Below are positions 33,896 through 47,356 of a DNA stretch of 64,000 nt, one piece after another (position 1 is the stretch's first letter; each line of letters begins with the position of its first letter). The stretch lies in NCBI GenBank assembly GCA_030737875.1, contig CM060912.1, positions 207,465,231 through 207,529,230 of the forward strand. The letters are read 5' to 3'. Origin of the DNA: Allium sativum (Eukaryota; Streptophyta; Magnoliopsida; Asparagales; Amaryllidaceae). The position numbers and the translations under genes are program-made. The notes under the pieces were generated by a model, which had not been told where the DNA came from, did not search any database, and saw nothing but the letters and a program-made list of their open reading frames with translations.

Positions 33896-36800
33896 TCAAG
33901 CATAACATGTTTCAACTACATGTTTCAACCAAGGGTTTCCACCTAAGGTTCTCATGACAAGATTTACGAAACAAGATAAACTAGATAAATATGGATAGCA
34001 AAAAGAAAGATATGTAAAAGGAAAAGAGGTCGAGAATGTACCCTCAAAAAGAAATGGATAAAGCCCACGCATCTTCTCCTCGGTTTCCCAAGTTGCGTCT
34101 TCCTCTGCTTCACTCCATTGCACCTTAACAAGCTTAACTTCTTTGCTTCTTTGTCTCCGTTTCCATGATACGAATCGGAGCTCGTCTCAGGGTTGCCTCT
34201 TTCTCCACCTCCATGTCTTCAAGAATGCTAGGTTCAACCACCTCAGCGGACTCATGTAGGCACTTTCGGAGATGAGAGACATGAAAGACATTATGTACTC
34301 CGGCCAGCTTCTCGGGCAATTCCACCTTATAAGCCATCTTCCAAATTCTTTCTATGATAGGGAAGGGTCCTACGAACCTTGGTGCCAGCTTCCCAACTGC
34401 TCCAAAACGTACCACATTAGCAAAGGAGAAACCTTCACGAAAACCATATCCCCAACTTCGCATTCCAAATCTGTTCTTCGCTGGTCAGCATAGGATTTTT
34501 GTCTGTCTTGGGCCGCTTTCATCCGTCTTCTCACCAATTCGACTTTCTCGGATGTGTCCCGTATCATATCGGGCCCAAGTATAAGCCTATCCGTTGTCTC
34601 CCACCAACAAGATGGTGACCTACACGGCCTCCCATACAGAGCTTCAAATGGTGCCATCCCTATGCTGGCTTGATAGCTATTATTATAAGCAAACTCTACA
34701 AGAGGAAGGTGGTCTTCCCAAGTACCACCAAAGTCAAGAACACAAAGCCTCAAAAGATCTTCTAGCACTCTATTCACCCTTTCGGTTTGGCCATCCGTCT
34801 GGGGGTGATAAGCTGTACTCAGATTCAATCGCGTACCCATCGCTTCTTGCAAACTATTCCAGAACTGGCTAGTGAAAATTGGGTCACGATCGCTAACTAT
34901 GCTAGAAGGAACTCCATGCAACCGCACTATCTCTCGAAGATAAATAGATGCTAGCCATGATGCGGTCCTCTTGCTCTTTACTGGAATGAAATGAGCACTC
35001 TTCGTAAGTCTATCAACTATGACCCATATGCTCGTATTCCCTTTCCTTGACCTAGGCAATCCATCCACAAAATCCATAGAAATACTTTCCCACTTCCATT
35101 GCGGGACCTCCAATGGATGTAATAGCCCACCGGGTTTCTTCGACTCGGCTTTCACTTGTTGGCACACCATGCACTTTGAAACATACTCAGCCACGTCTTT
35201 CTTCATTCCAGCCCAAAAGAAAATGCGCTTCATATCTCTATACATCTTATCTCCTCCAGGATGTATAGTCATCTTCGAGTGATGTGCTTCTTCGAGAATT
35301 TTATGCACCAAGTCTCCTACTTGTGGAACGCATAGCCTTCCATCACGCCTTAGCCAACCCTTGTCATCAATAGTATATCTAGCAAGGTGACTAGACGTCT
35401 CACCACGAATCAACTTGTCCATGACCTCGACAATCTGCGGGTCTCCTTTCTGCGAAGCCCCAACTTGATCAAGAAGTATATGTCTAAGTTCAAGGGATGC
35501 TAACGAACCCGTCATTGACTCAACAGCCGTCGTGAAATCAAAGGTTGCCAAGAACTCTAAGTTCTTCATCTCAATAAACAAGGGACTCAAAGTCAACCTA
35601 CTTCTGCTTAATGCATCTGCCACGACATTACCCTTGCCAGGGGTATAAGCTATCTCGAAGTTATAAGATGCCAAGAATTCCATCCACCTTTGCTGCCTTA
35701 GATTCAAAACCTTCTACGAGAAGAGGTACTTGAGTGACTTGTGATCAGTATACAACTCAAATCTTTCGCCTAGAAGATAGTGGCGCCAGGATTTGAGTGC
35801 AAAGACGATCGCCGCCAACTCCAAATCATGAGTGGGATAGTTCTTCTCATGAATTTTCTGTTGCCTACCCCCATAACATATCACTCTTCCCTCTTGCATC
35901 AGAACAGCACCTAACCCCGTGCCACATGCATCGGTGTACATGGTAAACATCTTACCGCCATCGGGTAATGCCAAAACTGGAGCTGTGGTAAGAGCCCTCT
36001 TGAGCCTTTGAAAAGCAAGCTCACACTCTAAGTCCCATGCAAAGACTAAGTTCTTCTTCGTCAACTTAGTAAGAGGGGCCGAAATCTTAGCGAAGTCCCT
36101 GATGAACTTCCTATAGTAGCCCGCCAAACCGATAAAGCTTCTTACTTCGGTTGCATTCCTAGGAGTCTTCCAGTCTTGAACTGCAACCACTTTCGCGGGA
36201 TCCACCGCTATGCCTTGCTTAGAGACTATATGTCCAAGAAACCAGACTTCCCTTCTCCAAAAATGGCATTTGGAGAACTTGGCTTTCAACTGATGAACTC
36301 TAAGAGTATCAATCACTTCCTTGAGATGTCTAGCATGTTCTTCCTCATCCTTTGAGAAAATCAGAATATCATCCACGAAGACAACTACAAACTTGTTAAG
36401 GAACTCCCTGAACACCCTACTCATCAAATCTACGAAGTAGGCGGGTGCATTAGTCAAACCGAATGGCATGACGAGCCATTCAAAGAATCCATCTGGAGTC
36501 CTAAATGCAGTTTTATCAATACTATCCTCAGCCACTCTAAGCTGATGGAATCCGGTGGCTAGATCGAGCTGAGATAAAACAGAAGCACCAACAAGCTGGT
36601 CAAAGAGATCATCAATCCTCGGTAACGGGTGCCTATTCTTCTTTGTCAGCTTGTTCAACTCTCGATAATCAACACATAGACGAAGCGAACCATCCGCCTT
36701 AGTAGCGAATACCACAGGAGCACCCCATTCAGAAATGCTTCGCCTAATAAAATTCTCCTCAAGAAACTCCTTGATTTGCTTACTGAGCTCTCTTCTTTCT

Positions 36801-38377
36801 CGTGCGGCCATGTGCCTAACGGGCAATGATACTGGCTTGGCATTATCGACTAGATAAATGCGGAAATCTATCTCTCGTTTAGGGGGTAACCCCTTAACTT
36901 CTTCAAAGACATCAGGATAGTCTCAGACCACCCTTACAGATTGCAGATCATTGATGGACGAGTCAAGAGATTCAAGATAACATAACATGACGAGACCTTT
37001 AGGGTTACAAGAAATTTCTAGGGTATTACCGAGGCGAGTCATGAGCCTCACCACCCTATGCTCACAATCGAGGATGGCTCCATAACTGGACAACCAATCC
37101 ATGCCCAAAATCAACCCGTATCCCGTGAATCCGAGAACATAAGCATTACACGTGAATTCTACGGTCAAGGTAGAAATCTTCAAATCCACACAAATCATAG
37201 ATAGATGGGCGGAACCCCCAATTGGATTTGAAACACTAACGGGATCCTCAACTAGACTAGTACTTAGGTGCAAACTTTCAACAAGATCAGAAGAAATAAA
37301 ACTATGCGATGCACCAGAATCAAATAAGGTGCGAACAGGATAATCAGAAATATAAACAAGGCTTTCTACAGAAATACTACCTCGGTCCTGAACTGGAGCA
37401 GTGTTGAGGGCATGTACTTGCCCTCCAGAAGGTCCTGCACGCTGAGTCTGTCCTTGCCCTTGTCCTTGCTTCTTGGGGCAATCCTTGCTAAGATGTCCAG
37501 GCTCTCCACAGTGAAAGCATTCGCCCAACTTCCTCTTCTTCTTTCTGCAATCTTTGGCTATGTGCCCAACAATCCCACAGAAGTTGCATTTTCTTGGGTC
37601 CTTTGCCTTGTTGCCCTTGTTGTTCTTGTTGTTCAGATTGCCCTGATTTCCTCCCCACTTGGAGTCCGTCTTCTTGGTTTGAGTCTCATTAGTCTTGACT
37701 TCCTTCTTGCCATTCTTATCATCTCCTTGAAGCAATGCCATGTCTACTAGGCCTTCAAAAGTGGCCCCCATGGGTATATGAGATAGGGCTAAACCTTGTA
37801 ATGGCTCATTCAACCCTCGTGCAAAGCGTAAAGCCTTCTTCTGGGGAGTATTAACCATGTCCAAACTGAATCGAGCGAGCTGGTTGAACTTATTCACATA
37901 CTCCCTCACTGTCATGTCCCCTTGCTTCAAAGATATAAACTTCTCCAACTGCAGATTCACCTCAGCTGATGATAGAAACTTAAGCCCAAACCTCGTCCTA
38001 AAGTCGGCCCAAGTCTCTATAGGTCTAGTAGCATTGGTGACCTCCCACCAATAAGCAGCTTCTTCTTTTAATAGCCATGCTGCCAATAAAACCTTTCTAT
38101 GGTCTTCCACATCAAAGATAGCGAAAAGATCTTCAGTTTCTTTCAACCAATTTCTTGCCTCCACAAAAGTCTCCGTCCCAATAAAATTCTTGCCACCCAT
38201 CGCCTTAAAATCTTTGCAAACCTTTGCGAAATCTGCTTATGGATGCTGAGGAGGAGGAGGAGGAACCTCAGTTACGGTGGGGGTGTTTGCTGGGCCCGCA
38301 TTGTTGGCCCTAGCTTCCAAGTACCTCCGGAACCATCCGGGAATGGTTACTCCCTCGGGAAGGTTAAGATCGGCCAT
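33896..38377 (-). pseudogene. gag-pol: Element O gag-pol polyprotein, inactivated
   Basis: A single frame encodes, in order: Gag, two intact CCHC knuckles (CNFCGIVGHIAKDC and CFHCGEPGHLSKDC), protease ([10 protein letters not shown]), reverse transcriptase ([22 protein letters not shown]), RNase H ([21 protein letters not shown]), integrase (zinc-binding CMVC, then MDF, SDRD and TERVN as the D,D-35-E residues), a GPFPIIERI module and a chromodomain-like end (WSEAEEDATWET). This domain order and tail mark the Tekay/Del clade. Five lesions break it: stops at 38237-38239 (codon 47), 36923-36925 and 35714-35716, a one-base loss near 34418, and an 8-base loss near 34145. Its start ATG at 38377 aligns with that of N and lies one base after a splice-acceptor-like CAG. 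Confidence 0.93.
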
Positions 38378-38395
38378 ACTGAAAAAGGAAAAGAT
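38378..38395 (-). other. Splice-acceptor-like sequence before O gag
   Basis: On the minus strand a pyrimidine run (CTTTTCCTTTTTCAG) ends one base before the gag ATG. N, E1 and E2 have the same arrangement. Use as a 3' splice site is inferred. Confidence 0.4.
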
Positions 38396-38554
38396 AGATT
38401 CAGAACGAGGAAACGAAGGATAGTGCTAATGGCTTTTGGGGAATAGCCTTTTAAAATAACTAGACTTTTCTTGGAAAATACTCAATTGGTTTTGAAAATA
38501 GTTTTTCAAAAGGTAAGTTTTAAAAACCTTTTGCTCAAATCTTGTAAACCTTAT

Positions 38555-38566
38555 GCTCTGATACCA
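38555..38566 (-). other. Primer binding site of element O
   Basis: The minus strand reads TGGTATCAGAGC, two bases from the LTR end. Confidence 0.93.
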
Positions 38567-38568
38567 AA

Positions 38569-39287
38569 TGTAACACCCCACCTCCCCCAGTACCACTCTT
38601 GCAAGGGCACTAGCTTTGGAGGGGCGTTAAACGAGGTAAACATGCATGCAGATATCACAAGACAGAACATATAAGTAAAAAAACAGAGTAAATAAAGCAG
38701 CGGATAAAATTAACATTTCAAAACCATAGTCAAGTTACATCAAAGTACTTGGTCATTATTTTCCACAAAACATAGTCTAGAAACATCAACTAAAATCTGG
38801 AAAGAAAATCATAAAGTAACTATCCCCAAGGTAGAATAAAGCCATAGCGTGCTCAAGTCCAAACCGTACATGAGCTATCCAGAAAAGTAGCTAAAGATCC
38901 AAGCTAGATACCAGTGTTCCCACTCTGTAAACCTAGAGGGAGGGAGGGGGAAACGGAAGAAAAGAGGCGAAAGAAAACGGGTCAGTCAAAAAGACTGGTA
39001 AGTCCTATCTACTATTAGTATAAAAACTAATAAAGTTAACTGAGCATGTAAAACAGAGATGAGGTGTAGGGTGATAACTGGCATGGTGAAAAGTTAACAA
39101 GATAGATCAAGTGTGGCATCGCATATACAAGGTTAAGTTGCACCAGGTGTGTACTAGTATTCCAATCCATGTCAAGTATAAACAAGAAATGATCCCTTGG
39201 CCCAAAGCTGGCCCATATCATGAGATGACCTAAATCGAGGTCCAACTACTCGGTCTAGTCGATCGGCTCCCTATAAGCCTAACTCGT
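38569..39287 (-). mobile_element. Element O 5' LTR, inner segment
   Basis: On the plus strand it begins TGTAACACCCCACCT and is similar to, but clearly diverged from, the N LTR. It is broken at ACTCGT by N and continues at 50627. No gene. Confidence 0.9.
39283..39287. repeat. Target site duplication of element N, left copy
   Basis: CTCGT before the N LTR is repeated at 50622-50626. Removing N and one copy restores continuity with the homologous AACTCGTCACGTG of the N LTR (about 40015-40027). Confidence 0.93.
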
Positions 39288-41860
39288 TGTAACACCCCAC
39301 CTCCGCCAGGGTGTCTCTTGCAAGCACTCTGACTTTGTAGGGGCGTTTGAATCAGGTAAACATGCATAATGATATATCAAGGCAGAACAAGAACATATGT
39401 ATATATGTAAACAGAGTAAATAACATAGATAAAATAGCGGAAGATTTCAAACCATTTCAAAACAAGTCTGGTACAACATAATGTCAACTTTCCAAATACA
39501 CAAGTCTAGATAAAAACAACATTGCTGAAAAACTGAAATACATAAGTACTATCCCCAAATAAGTAATAACCATAGCTAGCTTCATGTTGAAACCATACAT
39601 GAGCTGAAATCCCATAAGTAAGCGATCAGAAATCCAGCTAAGCTCCAATATTCCCTCCCTGAGAACCTGGGGGAGGGGGGGAACGGAAGAAAAGAGGCGA
39701 AAGAAAACAGGTCAGTCAAAAAGACTGAGTAAGCCCTACTACAATCAATGTAAACTGATAAAGTTAACTGGCATGAGAAGCAGGTATGATCATAAGGATA
39801 ACAACATACTAGCATGATGATTAGCCAACAAGGTAGATAAAGGTGTCATCGCATAATCAGGATTAAGGTTTTTGCACCACAGGTGTACTAGCAAACTAAC
39901 ATGACTTGAATAAATAAGTATTGATCCCTTGGCCCAAGCTTTGGCCCAATAACATGAAGTGACCCTAATATGCGGTCCAACCCAACGGTCTAGTCGATCG
40001 GCTCCCTATAAGCGTAACTCGTCACGTGTTGGTGTCAATGCGGCCCAAACATAATTGTAGTCAGACTGTGCAGGGTCTCCCGTCGGGTGTATCAAGCCCT
40101 AGGGTGGCAACCCCTGGACACCATAAACATGAGTGCACAGTCTCGATCTACTGGTACCCGTGCATGTTTTCCCCGGCTTCGGACTATGTGCATGACCAAA
40201 AGTCCGCCCGGAACTACACCGGCGTACCACTCTGCCGTCGCTTTTGGTCACTTACCTCAAGTCCAGTAATCGTGCCCCCACCCTAGCCTAGTCCCTAGGG
40301 TCATGATGATACAAACGTGGGATTACTGCTGGAGTGGACCCCTATTGCTAGGATTTTTCTAGTGGGTTAAGTACGGTTTAAACCTCTTGCTAATCATGGA
40401 TTAACTTGGTTAATTGTAACGATGAGTTCATGACTTAACCCCGATTAATCTACCAAGCCCAAATTGGTTAAGTATTAAGTGGACCATGACTTAACCCTAA
40501 TCACGAGGCATTAATTAATTTAATGCGCCTTAACCTCTCACATTAGACTTTGTTGCGGTTACTAGTTAAGCCGGGCGGGTCCGGGTAGCTTTACACCACA
40601 ACTTGGTCTAACCTCGGGTTCAAGGTACAACATGACCAACTTCTCACATTGGGCCCTATTGTTTGTAGCAACTAGTTAAGCCGGTCGGTTCCGGGTAGGT
40701 TTACGCTACAAACTCAACCCAACCTCGAGTTGGTCACACTTATCTTTTCTAAGTGTCATGTCCATCATGTTTCCAAAACATGTTACAAGTTTTCAAGCAT
40801 TTGGGTAGACCTAACTTAATAGGTAAATTCCCAAAGGGTAGACCTAACTTAATAGGTAAATTCCCAAGCTTATGTTTTTATGTCTTTTAAGTTTACCCAA
40901 CCCCAAACGCAATCCCATCGCTTACATATCGCAATAGCGCATAAAGGATAGAAAGAGGGAACTTGGCATAATCATGACATAAAGGTGTTGAAGCCACAAG
41001 TTCAACATGGTGGCATATGAAATGTACATGTGTTCATATACTTGCATATTACATTTTTAGGCCTCAAAAGCATGCATAAAACCAAACTTAGCATATTGGT
41101 GATACATGGTGATGAATGGCATGTAGAGATGGCCATAAGTTCGCATTTAGCCTCACATGCAAGTTATCATAAGAGATATGATAACTTACATGTTGCCAAA
41201 ATGCAACCTTTAGCATAAAGCTTGGAGCTTTAAGCTCATAAACCCAAGATAAGCTTGCATAACATGATAACATGAACAAAAGGATCAACCCAAACTTGCA
41301 TAACATACTTGCATATCATAACATGGCATACTTGCATAGCATAACATGGTAAACTTGCATAACATGACATGATGAACTTGCATATCATAACATGGCAAAC
41401 TTGCATAACATGATAAACTTGCATATCATAACATAACAAACTTGCATAACATGATAAACTTGCATATCATATCATAATGATCAAATACAACTTGCATCAT
41501 TAACTTTAGAGTTTAAATATGAAAGTAGAATAGGGCTTACAATGCTTATGAGGACTCAAATGAGTATAGCAAATATAAGAAAGCCCGTATGCAATCAATT
41601 AAACCCCAAAATTCAAGCTTTAATAGAAAAACCCTTAAGCCAAAGTGATCAAAACCCTTGCTTTATGATGCAAATATAGAAACTTGACTTGAATGCAAGC
41701 TAATGATGCTCATACAAGCTTGAAAACACTTGTATGCATGGAAAATCTCATAAAAATTTATTTAGGAATTTATGAAGAGAGTGGAGGCCATGAGAGGATT
41801 GATTTTGCCATAGTTTAGTTGTATGAATGAATAATGATGATTTAGGGTTAGGTTAGGGCC

Positions 41861-41869
41861 TTATTTATA
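41861..41869 (-). promoter_or_regulatory. TATA box of the N LTR (3' copy)
   Basis: The minus strand reads CTATAAATAA about 485 bp from the LTR start, preceded by the GTCGAC cluster. This would make U3 about 0.5 kb. In the 5' LTR the same place reads CTACAAATAA. Confidence 0.6.
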
Positions 41870-41993
41870 GAGATTAGGACTAGTTTCAACCCTAGGATTA
41901 AACCCTAGTTCCAATCTCAGCCCTCAAAACCGAATCTGGCCCCCAAGCTCAACACAATCTCTAAATGGTGCACCAGGCTAAACAGCCCGGCTG

Positions 41994-42079
41994 GACCAAG
42001 TCGACTGCCAAGTCGACAGGGCTGTCGACTTGGGTCCAACCAAGTCGACTCCCAAGTCGACAGGGCTGTCGACTTGGGT
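41994..42079. promoter_or_regulatory. GTCGAC palindrome cluster, N 3' LTR
   Basis: Six GTCGAC sites occur in 86 bp, arranged as two near-copies of AAGTCGAC...AAGTCGACAGGGCTGTCGACTT, so the block is both a tandem and an inverted repeat. It starts 276 bp from the LTR start, upstream of the TATA box. Confidence 0.65.
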
Positions 42080-42355
42080 ATTCTGGCGGGAATTTTCCCG
42101 CCTGGCCCAATCTTACCCAATTTTCCAAATTCAAACTTGAATTTGAAATATGTTTTTACTTTGAAATTTTCTGAAAACTTCGTTGGACCTTAATCGGGTC
42201 ATACGGACTCCGATTTTCGAAAACTCGGACTCTATTTCGCGTATTTTTCCGAGACGAACGCAATGGCATAGCCCATTTTCCTTGATTCAGATTTTTGAAT
42301 TAAATTCTGCCTCGATTTACGTTATAACAGGTTATTGAAAATACGGGTTGTTACA

Positions 42356-42368
42356 TTCTCCCCTCCTT
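42356..42368 (-). other. Polypurine tract of element N
   Basis: The minus strand AAGGAGGGGAGAA directly precedes the 3' LTR. Confidence 0.9.
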
Positions 42369-42905
42369 AAAGGATTTCGTCCCCGAAATCTTCATGTTAG
42401 GAAGAACGTATCCTACCATCCAACATCCATCTACTCAAAACATCATCCACGAGCAATCATTGTCCTTACAAGATTCTAAATGTTGTATGAACATATGCAA
42501 AGGTGTGTGTATATGTACTTATCTAATGCAAATATCATCAATGCAAATTATGTTAGTGAAATGAATCCATATGTATGCAATTCCTAACATAATGTATAAC
42601 ATCTATATGTGTGCACATCACATACATCCATATGCAACATCCATGTGATAACACAAAAATTTTCATCCATGAATAAGCATAAACACTCATGCATATGCAA
42701 TATGAGGAGTGTGTGAGCCGATCTAGTGCCTAACGTGTATAATGCATCCACGAGTAACCACTTGCAAACACTTGCAACCACTTGCAACCATCAAGCATAA
42801 CATGTTTCAAACACATGTTTCATCCAAAGGGTTTCTACCTAAGGTTCTCATGACAAGATTAACACGATAAACTAGATAAACATGGATAGCAAAGAGAAAG
42901 ATATG
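42369..42905 (-). other. Non-coding spacer of N between pol and polypurine tract
   Basis: About 540 bp, collinear with 33448-33895 in O. No ORF or RNA gene is seen. Confidence 0.75.
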
Positions 42906-45900
42906 CTAACAGAGAAAAGAGATTGAGAGTGTACCCTCAAAAAGGAATGGATAAAGCCCACGCATCTTCTCGTCGGTTTCCCAAGTTGCGTCTTCTTCGG
43001 CTTCACCCCATTGAACCTTCACCAACTTGACCTCTCGATTCCTTAGCTTCTTGGTCTCCGTCCCCAAGATACGAATCGGAGCTCTCCTCAAGGTAGCCTC
43101 TTTCTCCACTTCCACATCTTTCAGAACACTTGGCTCAACAACCTCTGCTGATTCATGTAAACACTTCCGGAGATGCGAGACATGAAAAACATCGTGTACT
43201 CCGGCAAGCTTCTCGGGCAACTCCACTCTACAAGCCATCTGCCCGATCCTCTCTATAATAGGGAATGGTCCAACAAACCTCGGTGCCAACTTCCCAACGA
43301 CTCCAAATCGGACCACATTCCGCAAAGGAGAAACCTTCACGAAAACCATATCCCCAACATCAAACTCCAAATCAGTTCTTCGCTTATCAGCATAGGATTT
43401 CTGTCGGTCTTAGGCCGCTTTCATCCGTCTCCGAATCAACTCGACCTTCTCGGATGTATCTCTGATCATATCAGGCCCAAGTATAAGCTCATCTGTAGTC
43501 TCCCACCAACATGTAGGCGACTTGCACGGTCTCCCATAAAAAGCTTCAAATGGTGCCATCCCTATGCTTGCCTGATAACTATTATTATATGCAAACTCAA
43601 CAAGAGGAAGATGGTCTTCCCAAGTACCACCAAAATCCAGAATACAAAGCCTCAACAGATCCTCGAGTACCCTATTCACCCTTTCGGTTTGACCGTCCGT
43701 CTGTGGGTGATAAGCCGTACTTAGATTCAACCTTGTGCCCATAGCTTCTTGCAAGCTATTCCAGAACTGACTTGTAAAAATTGGGTCACGGTCACTGACT
43801 ATACTAGAAGGGACTCCATGTAGTCTCACAATCTCACGAAGATATACAGACGCTAGCCAAGATGCGGTCCTCTTGCTCTTCACCGGAATGAAATGAGCAC
43901 TCTTCGTAAGTCTCTCCACAATAACCCAAATGCTTGTATTCCCTTTCCTTGACCTTGGTAGCCCATCGATAAAATCCATGGAAATACTCTCCCACTTCCA
44001 TAGTGGAACGTCTAGAGGATGCAATAGCCCACCGGGCTTCTTCGACTCGGCCTTAACTTGCTGGCAAATGATACATCTAGAGACAAACTCTGCCACATCC
44101 TTCTTCATCCCAGGCCAAAAGAAAATGCGCTTCATATCTTTATACATCTTATCTCCGCCCGGATGTATAGTCAACTTAGAGCGATGCGATTCCTTAAGAA
44201 CTTTTCTTACTAAATCTTCTACCATTGGAACACATAACCTTCCGTCTCTCCTCAGCCAACCCTTGTCATCAATAGAATATCGAGCGAGATGACTAGACGC
44301 CTCTCCTCGAATCAGCTTATCTATAATCTCAACTATCTGAGGGTCTTCTCTCTGCGAAGCCCCAACTTGATCAAGAAGGGTAGGTCTGAGTTCCAGAGAT
44401 GCTAAAGAACCGGTCATCGACTCAATCGCCAAAGAGAAATCAAAGGTTGCCACATACTCTAAATTCTTCATCTCAACGAATAGAGGACTCAGAGTCAACC
44501 TTTTTCTACTCAATGCATCTGCTACCACATTCCCCTTGCCAGGGGTATAGGCTATCTCAAAATCATAGGACGCCAAGAATTCCATCCATCTTTGTTGCCT
44601 CAGATTCAGATCCTTCTGAGAAAAGAGATACTTCAATGACTTGTGATCGGTATAAAGCTCAAATCTTTCTCCTAGAAGATAATGGCGCCAAGCCTTGAGT
44701 GCATATACTATTGCTGCCAACTCTAAGTCATGAGTGGGATAATTCTTCTCATGCACTTTGAGTTGTCTACCGCCAAAGCATATCACTCTTCCTTCTTGCA
44801 TCAGAACAACTCCTAACCCTGTGCCACATGCATCGGTGTATACTGTAAATAACTTCCCTCCATCGGGCAAAGCTAGAACAGGTGCTGATGTGAGGGCTCT
44901 CTTGAGCTTCTGAAAAGCAAGCTCGCATTCTATGCTCCAAGCAAAAACTAAATTCTTCTTCGTCAATTTAGTGAGAGGAGCCGAAATCTTCGCGAAGTCC
45001 TTGATGAACTTCCGGTAAAAGCCTGCAAGACCTAGAAAACTTCTCACTTCGGTTGCATTCCTTGGAGTCTTCCAATCCTGAACTGCAACTACCTTAGCGG
45101 GATCCACCGCTAAGCCTTGCTTAGATACTATATGCCCAAGGAATCTAACTTCCCTTCTCCAAAAGTGACACTTGGAGAACTTGGCCTTCAACTGATGTGC
45201 TCTAAGCGTATCCATCTCCTCCACGAGATGCCTTGCGTGCTCTTCCTCATCCTTAGAGAAGATCAGAATATCATCTACGAAGACCACGAAAAACTTGTTC
45301 AAGAACTCCCTGAACACCCTACTCATCAAGTCCACGAAATATGCGGGTGCATTAGTCAAGCCGAACGACATGACAAGCCATTCGAAGAATCCATCTGGAG
45401 TTCTTAACGCAGTCTTGTCTATACTATCTTCAGCTACCCTGAGCTGATGGAATCCAGTAGCAAGATCAAGCTGAGAGAAAACAGAAGCACCGACAAGCTG
45501 GTCAAAGAGATCATCAATCCTCGGTAACGGATGTCTGTTCTTCTTAGTCAGCTTATTCAACTCTCGATAGTCAACACAAAGTCGGAGAGAACCATCTGCC
45601 TTGGTAGCAAATACCACAGGCGCTCCCCATTCAGATATGCTTCGTCTAATGAAGTTCTTTTCAAGCAACTCCTTTACTTGCTTACTTAGCTCCAGCCTTT
45701 CACGCGGAGCCATGTGCCGAACGGGCAAAGAAACCGGCTTTGCATTATCCACCAGATAAATGCGGAAATCAATCTCTCGCTTAGGGGGCAACCCCCTAAC
45801 TTCATCGAAAACATCCGGATACTCTCGAACCACTCTCACAGACTGAAGAGTTTCCATTGACGAGTCGAGTGATTCCAGATAGCACAACATGACGGGACCT

Positions 45901-46421
45901 CTCGGATCACAAGAAATCTCTAGGGTGTTTCCGAGGCGAGTCACGAGCCTCACAACCCTATGCTCACAATCTAGAATGGCTCCATATATGGACAGCCAAT
46001 CCATGCCCAATATCAATCCGTATCCCCTAAAATCAAGAACATAAGCACTGCACAAGAACTCTACACTCAGTATAGAGATCCTCAAATCCCCACATATCAT
46101 AGACAAATGGGCGGAACCCCCAATAGGATTTGAGACACAGACGGGATCATCTACCAAGCTAGTACTAAGGTTCAAACTATCAACAAGATCAGATGAGATA
46201 AAGCTATGCGATGCACCGGAATCAAACAAGGTACGAACTGGAAAATCAGAAATATATACAAGGCTCTCAACAGAAATACTACCTCGATCGGGAACTGGAG
46301 CGGTATTGAGAGCATGAACTTGCCCTCCTGAAGGTCCAGCACGCTGAGTCTGACCCTGGCCTTGCCCTTGCTTCTTCGGGAAATCCTTACTGAAATGTCC
46401 AGTCTCACCGCAGAAAAACAT
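42906..46421 (-). pseudogene. pol: Element N pro-pol region, inactivated
   Basis: The main open stretch (46421 to 43410, 1003 codons) starts within the second zinc knuckle. Numbering from it: protease DSGA at 67-70; reverse transcriptase with VDYRELNK near 283-290 and FVDD at 381-384; RNase H with [10 protein letters not shown] near 528 and [11 protein letters not shown] near 590; integrase zinc-binding residues H746, H753, C783, C786; catalytic D816, D877 and E913 with the usual 35-residue gap. MPFG, present in O, reads MSFG here. A stop at 43410-43412 interrupts it; the same frame resumes with the GPFPIIERI module and the chromodomain-like tail, ending at 42906. The knuckle also has phenylalanine for its last cysteine ([13 protein letters not shown]). 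The clade is Tekay/Del. Confidence 0.93.
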
Positions 46422-47356
46422 TCACCATTCTTCCTTTTTCTCTTCTTACAATCCTTAATAAGATGCCCAACTGAACCGCAATAATGGCACTTCCCCTTGT
46501 TGTTCTTGCCCTTGTTATTGTTCCCCTTGTTGCCTTGACTCTTGTTCTTGTTCTGATTGCCTTGACTGCTCTGACCACTTGGATTACCCTGATTTCCTTT
46601 CCACTGGGAATCAGTCTTCTTGGCTTGAGTATCATTCATCTTGATCTCTTTCTTGACATCTCCCTGAAGTAACGCCATATCAACCAAACTCTCAAACATG
46701 GCCCCATGGGGAATATGTGACATAGCCAATCCCTGCAACGGCTCATTCAATCCTCTAGCAAAACAGAGAGCCTTCTTCTGAGGAGTATTCACCATATCCA
46801 AGCCAAAACGAGCTAACTGATTGAACTTGTTCACATATTCTTTGACAGACATATCTCCTTGTTTCAAAGTTATGAACCTCTCCATTTGCAGATTCTCCTC
46901 AGCAGAAGATAGAAACTTAAGCATGAACCTTTCCCTGAAATCGGCCCAAGTCTCAACAGGCCTAGTACCATTGGTGACTTCCCACCAATAAGCGGCTTCA
47001 TCCTTCATAAGCCAAACCGCCAACAAGATCTTCCTCTGATCGTCTAACCCAAAGATAGCAAACAAATCCTCGGTCTCTTTCAACCAATTTCTGGCCTCTA
47101 CAAAAGTCTCAGTGCCTTGAAAGTTCTTGCCACCCATTGCTTTGAAATCTTTGCAAGTCTTTGCGAAGTCAGCTTGAGGATGCTGAGGGGGAGGAGGAAG
47201 AGGAACCTCAGCAACAGGAGGAGGAGGAACATTAACTACCGGAGGAGGAGGAGGAGGAACATCTGCAGGGCCGGCTTCGGTCGCCCTAGCCTCCAAAAGT
47301 CTCCTATACCAAACAGGTACGTGTACTCCCTCCGGAATAGCAAAGTTATCGGCCAT
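46419..47356 (-). pseudogene. gag: Element N gag, frameshifted at the second zinc knuckle
   Basis: The start MADNFAIPEGVHVP is followed by a proline-rich stretch (residues 34-60), then the capsid-like Gag domain (about 73-230; ARNWLKETEDLF, AAYWWEV, FNQLARFGLDMV). A lysine/asparagine/glycine-rich linker and one intact CCHC knuckle (CHYCGSVGHLIKDC, 290-303) come next. One base is missing near 46418, in the second knuckle, so the frame runs on as an unrelated tail. In O the same region is in frame with pol, which shows that this is a mutation and not programmed frameshifting. The ATG lies one base after a CAG with a pyrimidine tract. Confidence 0.92.

Larger units (their letters stand above)
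39288..42355 (-). mobile_element. 3' LTR of element N
   Basis: Read on the minus strand from 42355, it has a CGGAGTCCG / CGAAGTTTTC block, then a GTCGAC cluster (41994-42079), TATAAATAA (41861-41869), and a long transcribed part. That part includes CTTGCATA-type repeats (about 41290-41470) and a duplicated CCGGAACC module (about 40540-40735). Borders are TGTAACAACCC and GGGTGTTACA. Confidence 0.94.

Noticed and set aside
40026..40286. ORF MLVSMRPKHNCSQT found identically placed at 48292
   Set aside because: The two copies are the LTRs of one element, and the frame is antisense to it. Similarity comes from LTR identity, not from coding constraint.
45117..45407. Plus-strand ORFs of 60-180 codons across 34270-47400
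   Set aside because: They are shadows of the minus-strand gag-pol frames of O and N.
46380..46425. Frame change between gag and pol in N considered as programmed frameshifting
   Set aside because: O, its close relative, has gag and pol in one frame across the same place, and the change falls inside a zinc knuckle.
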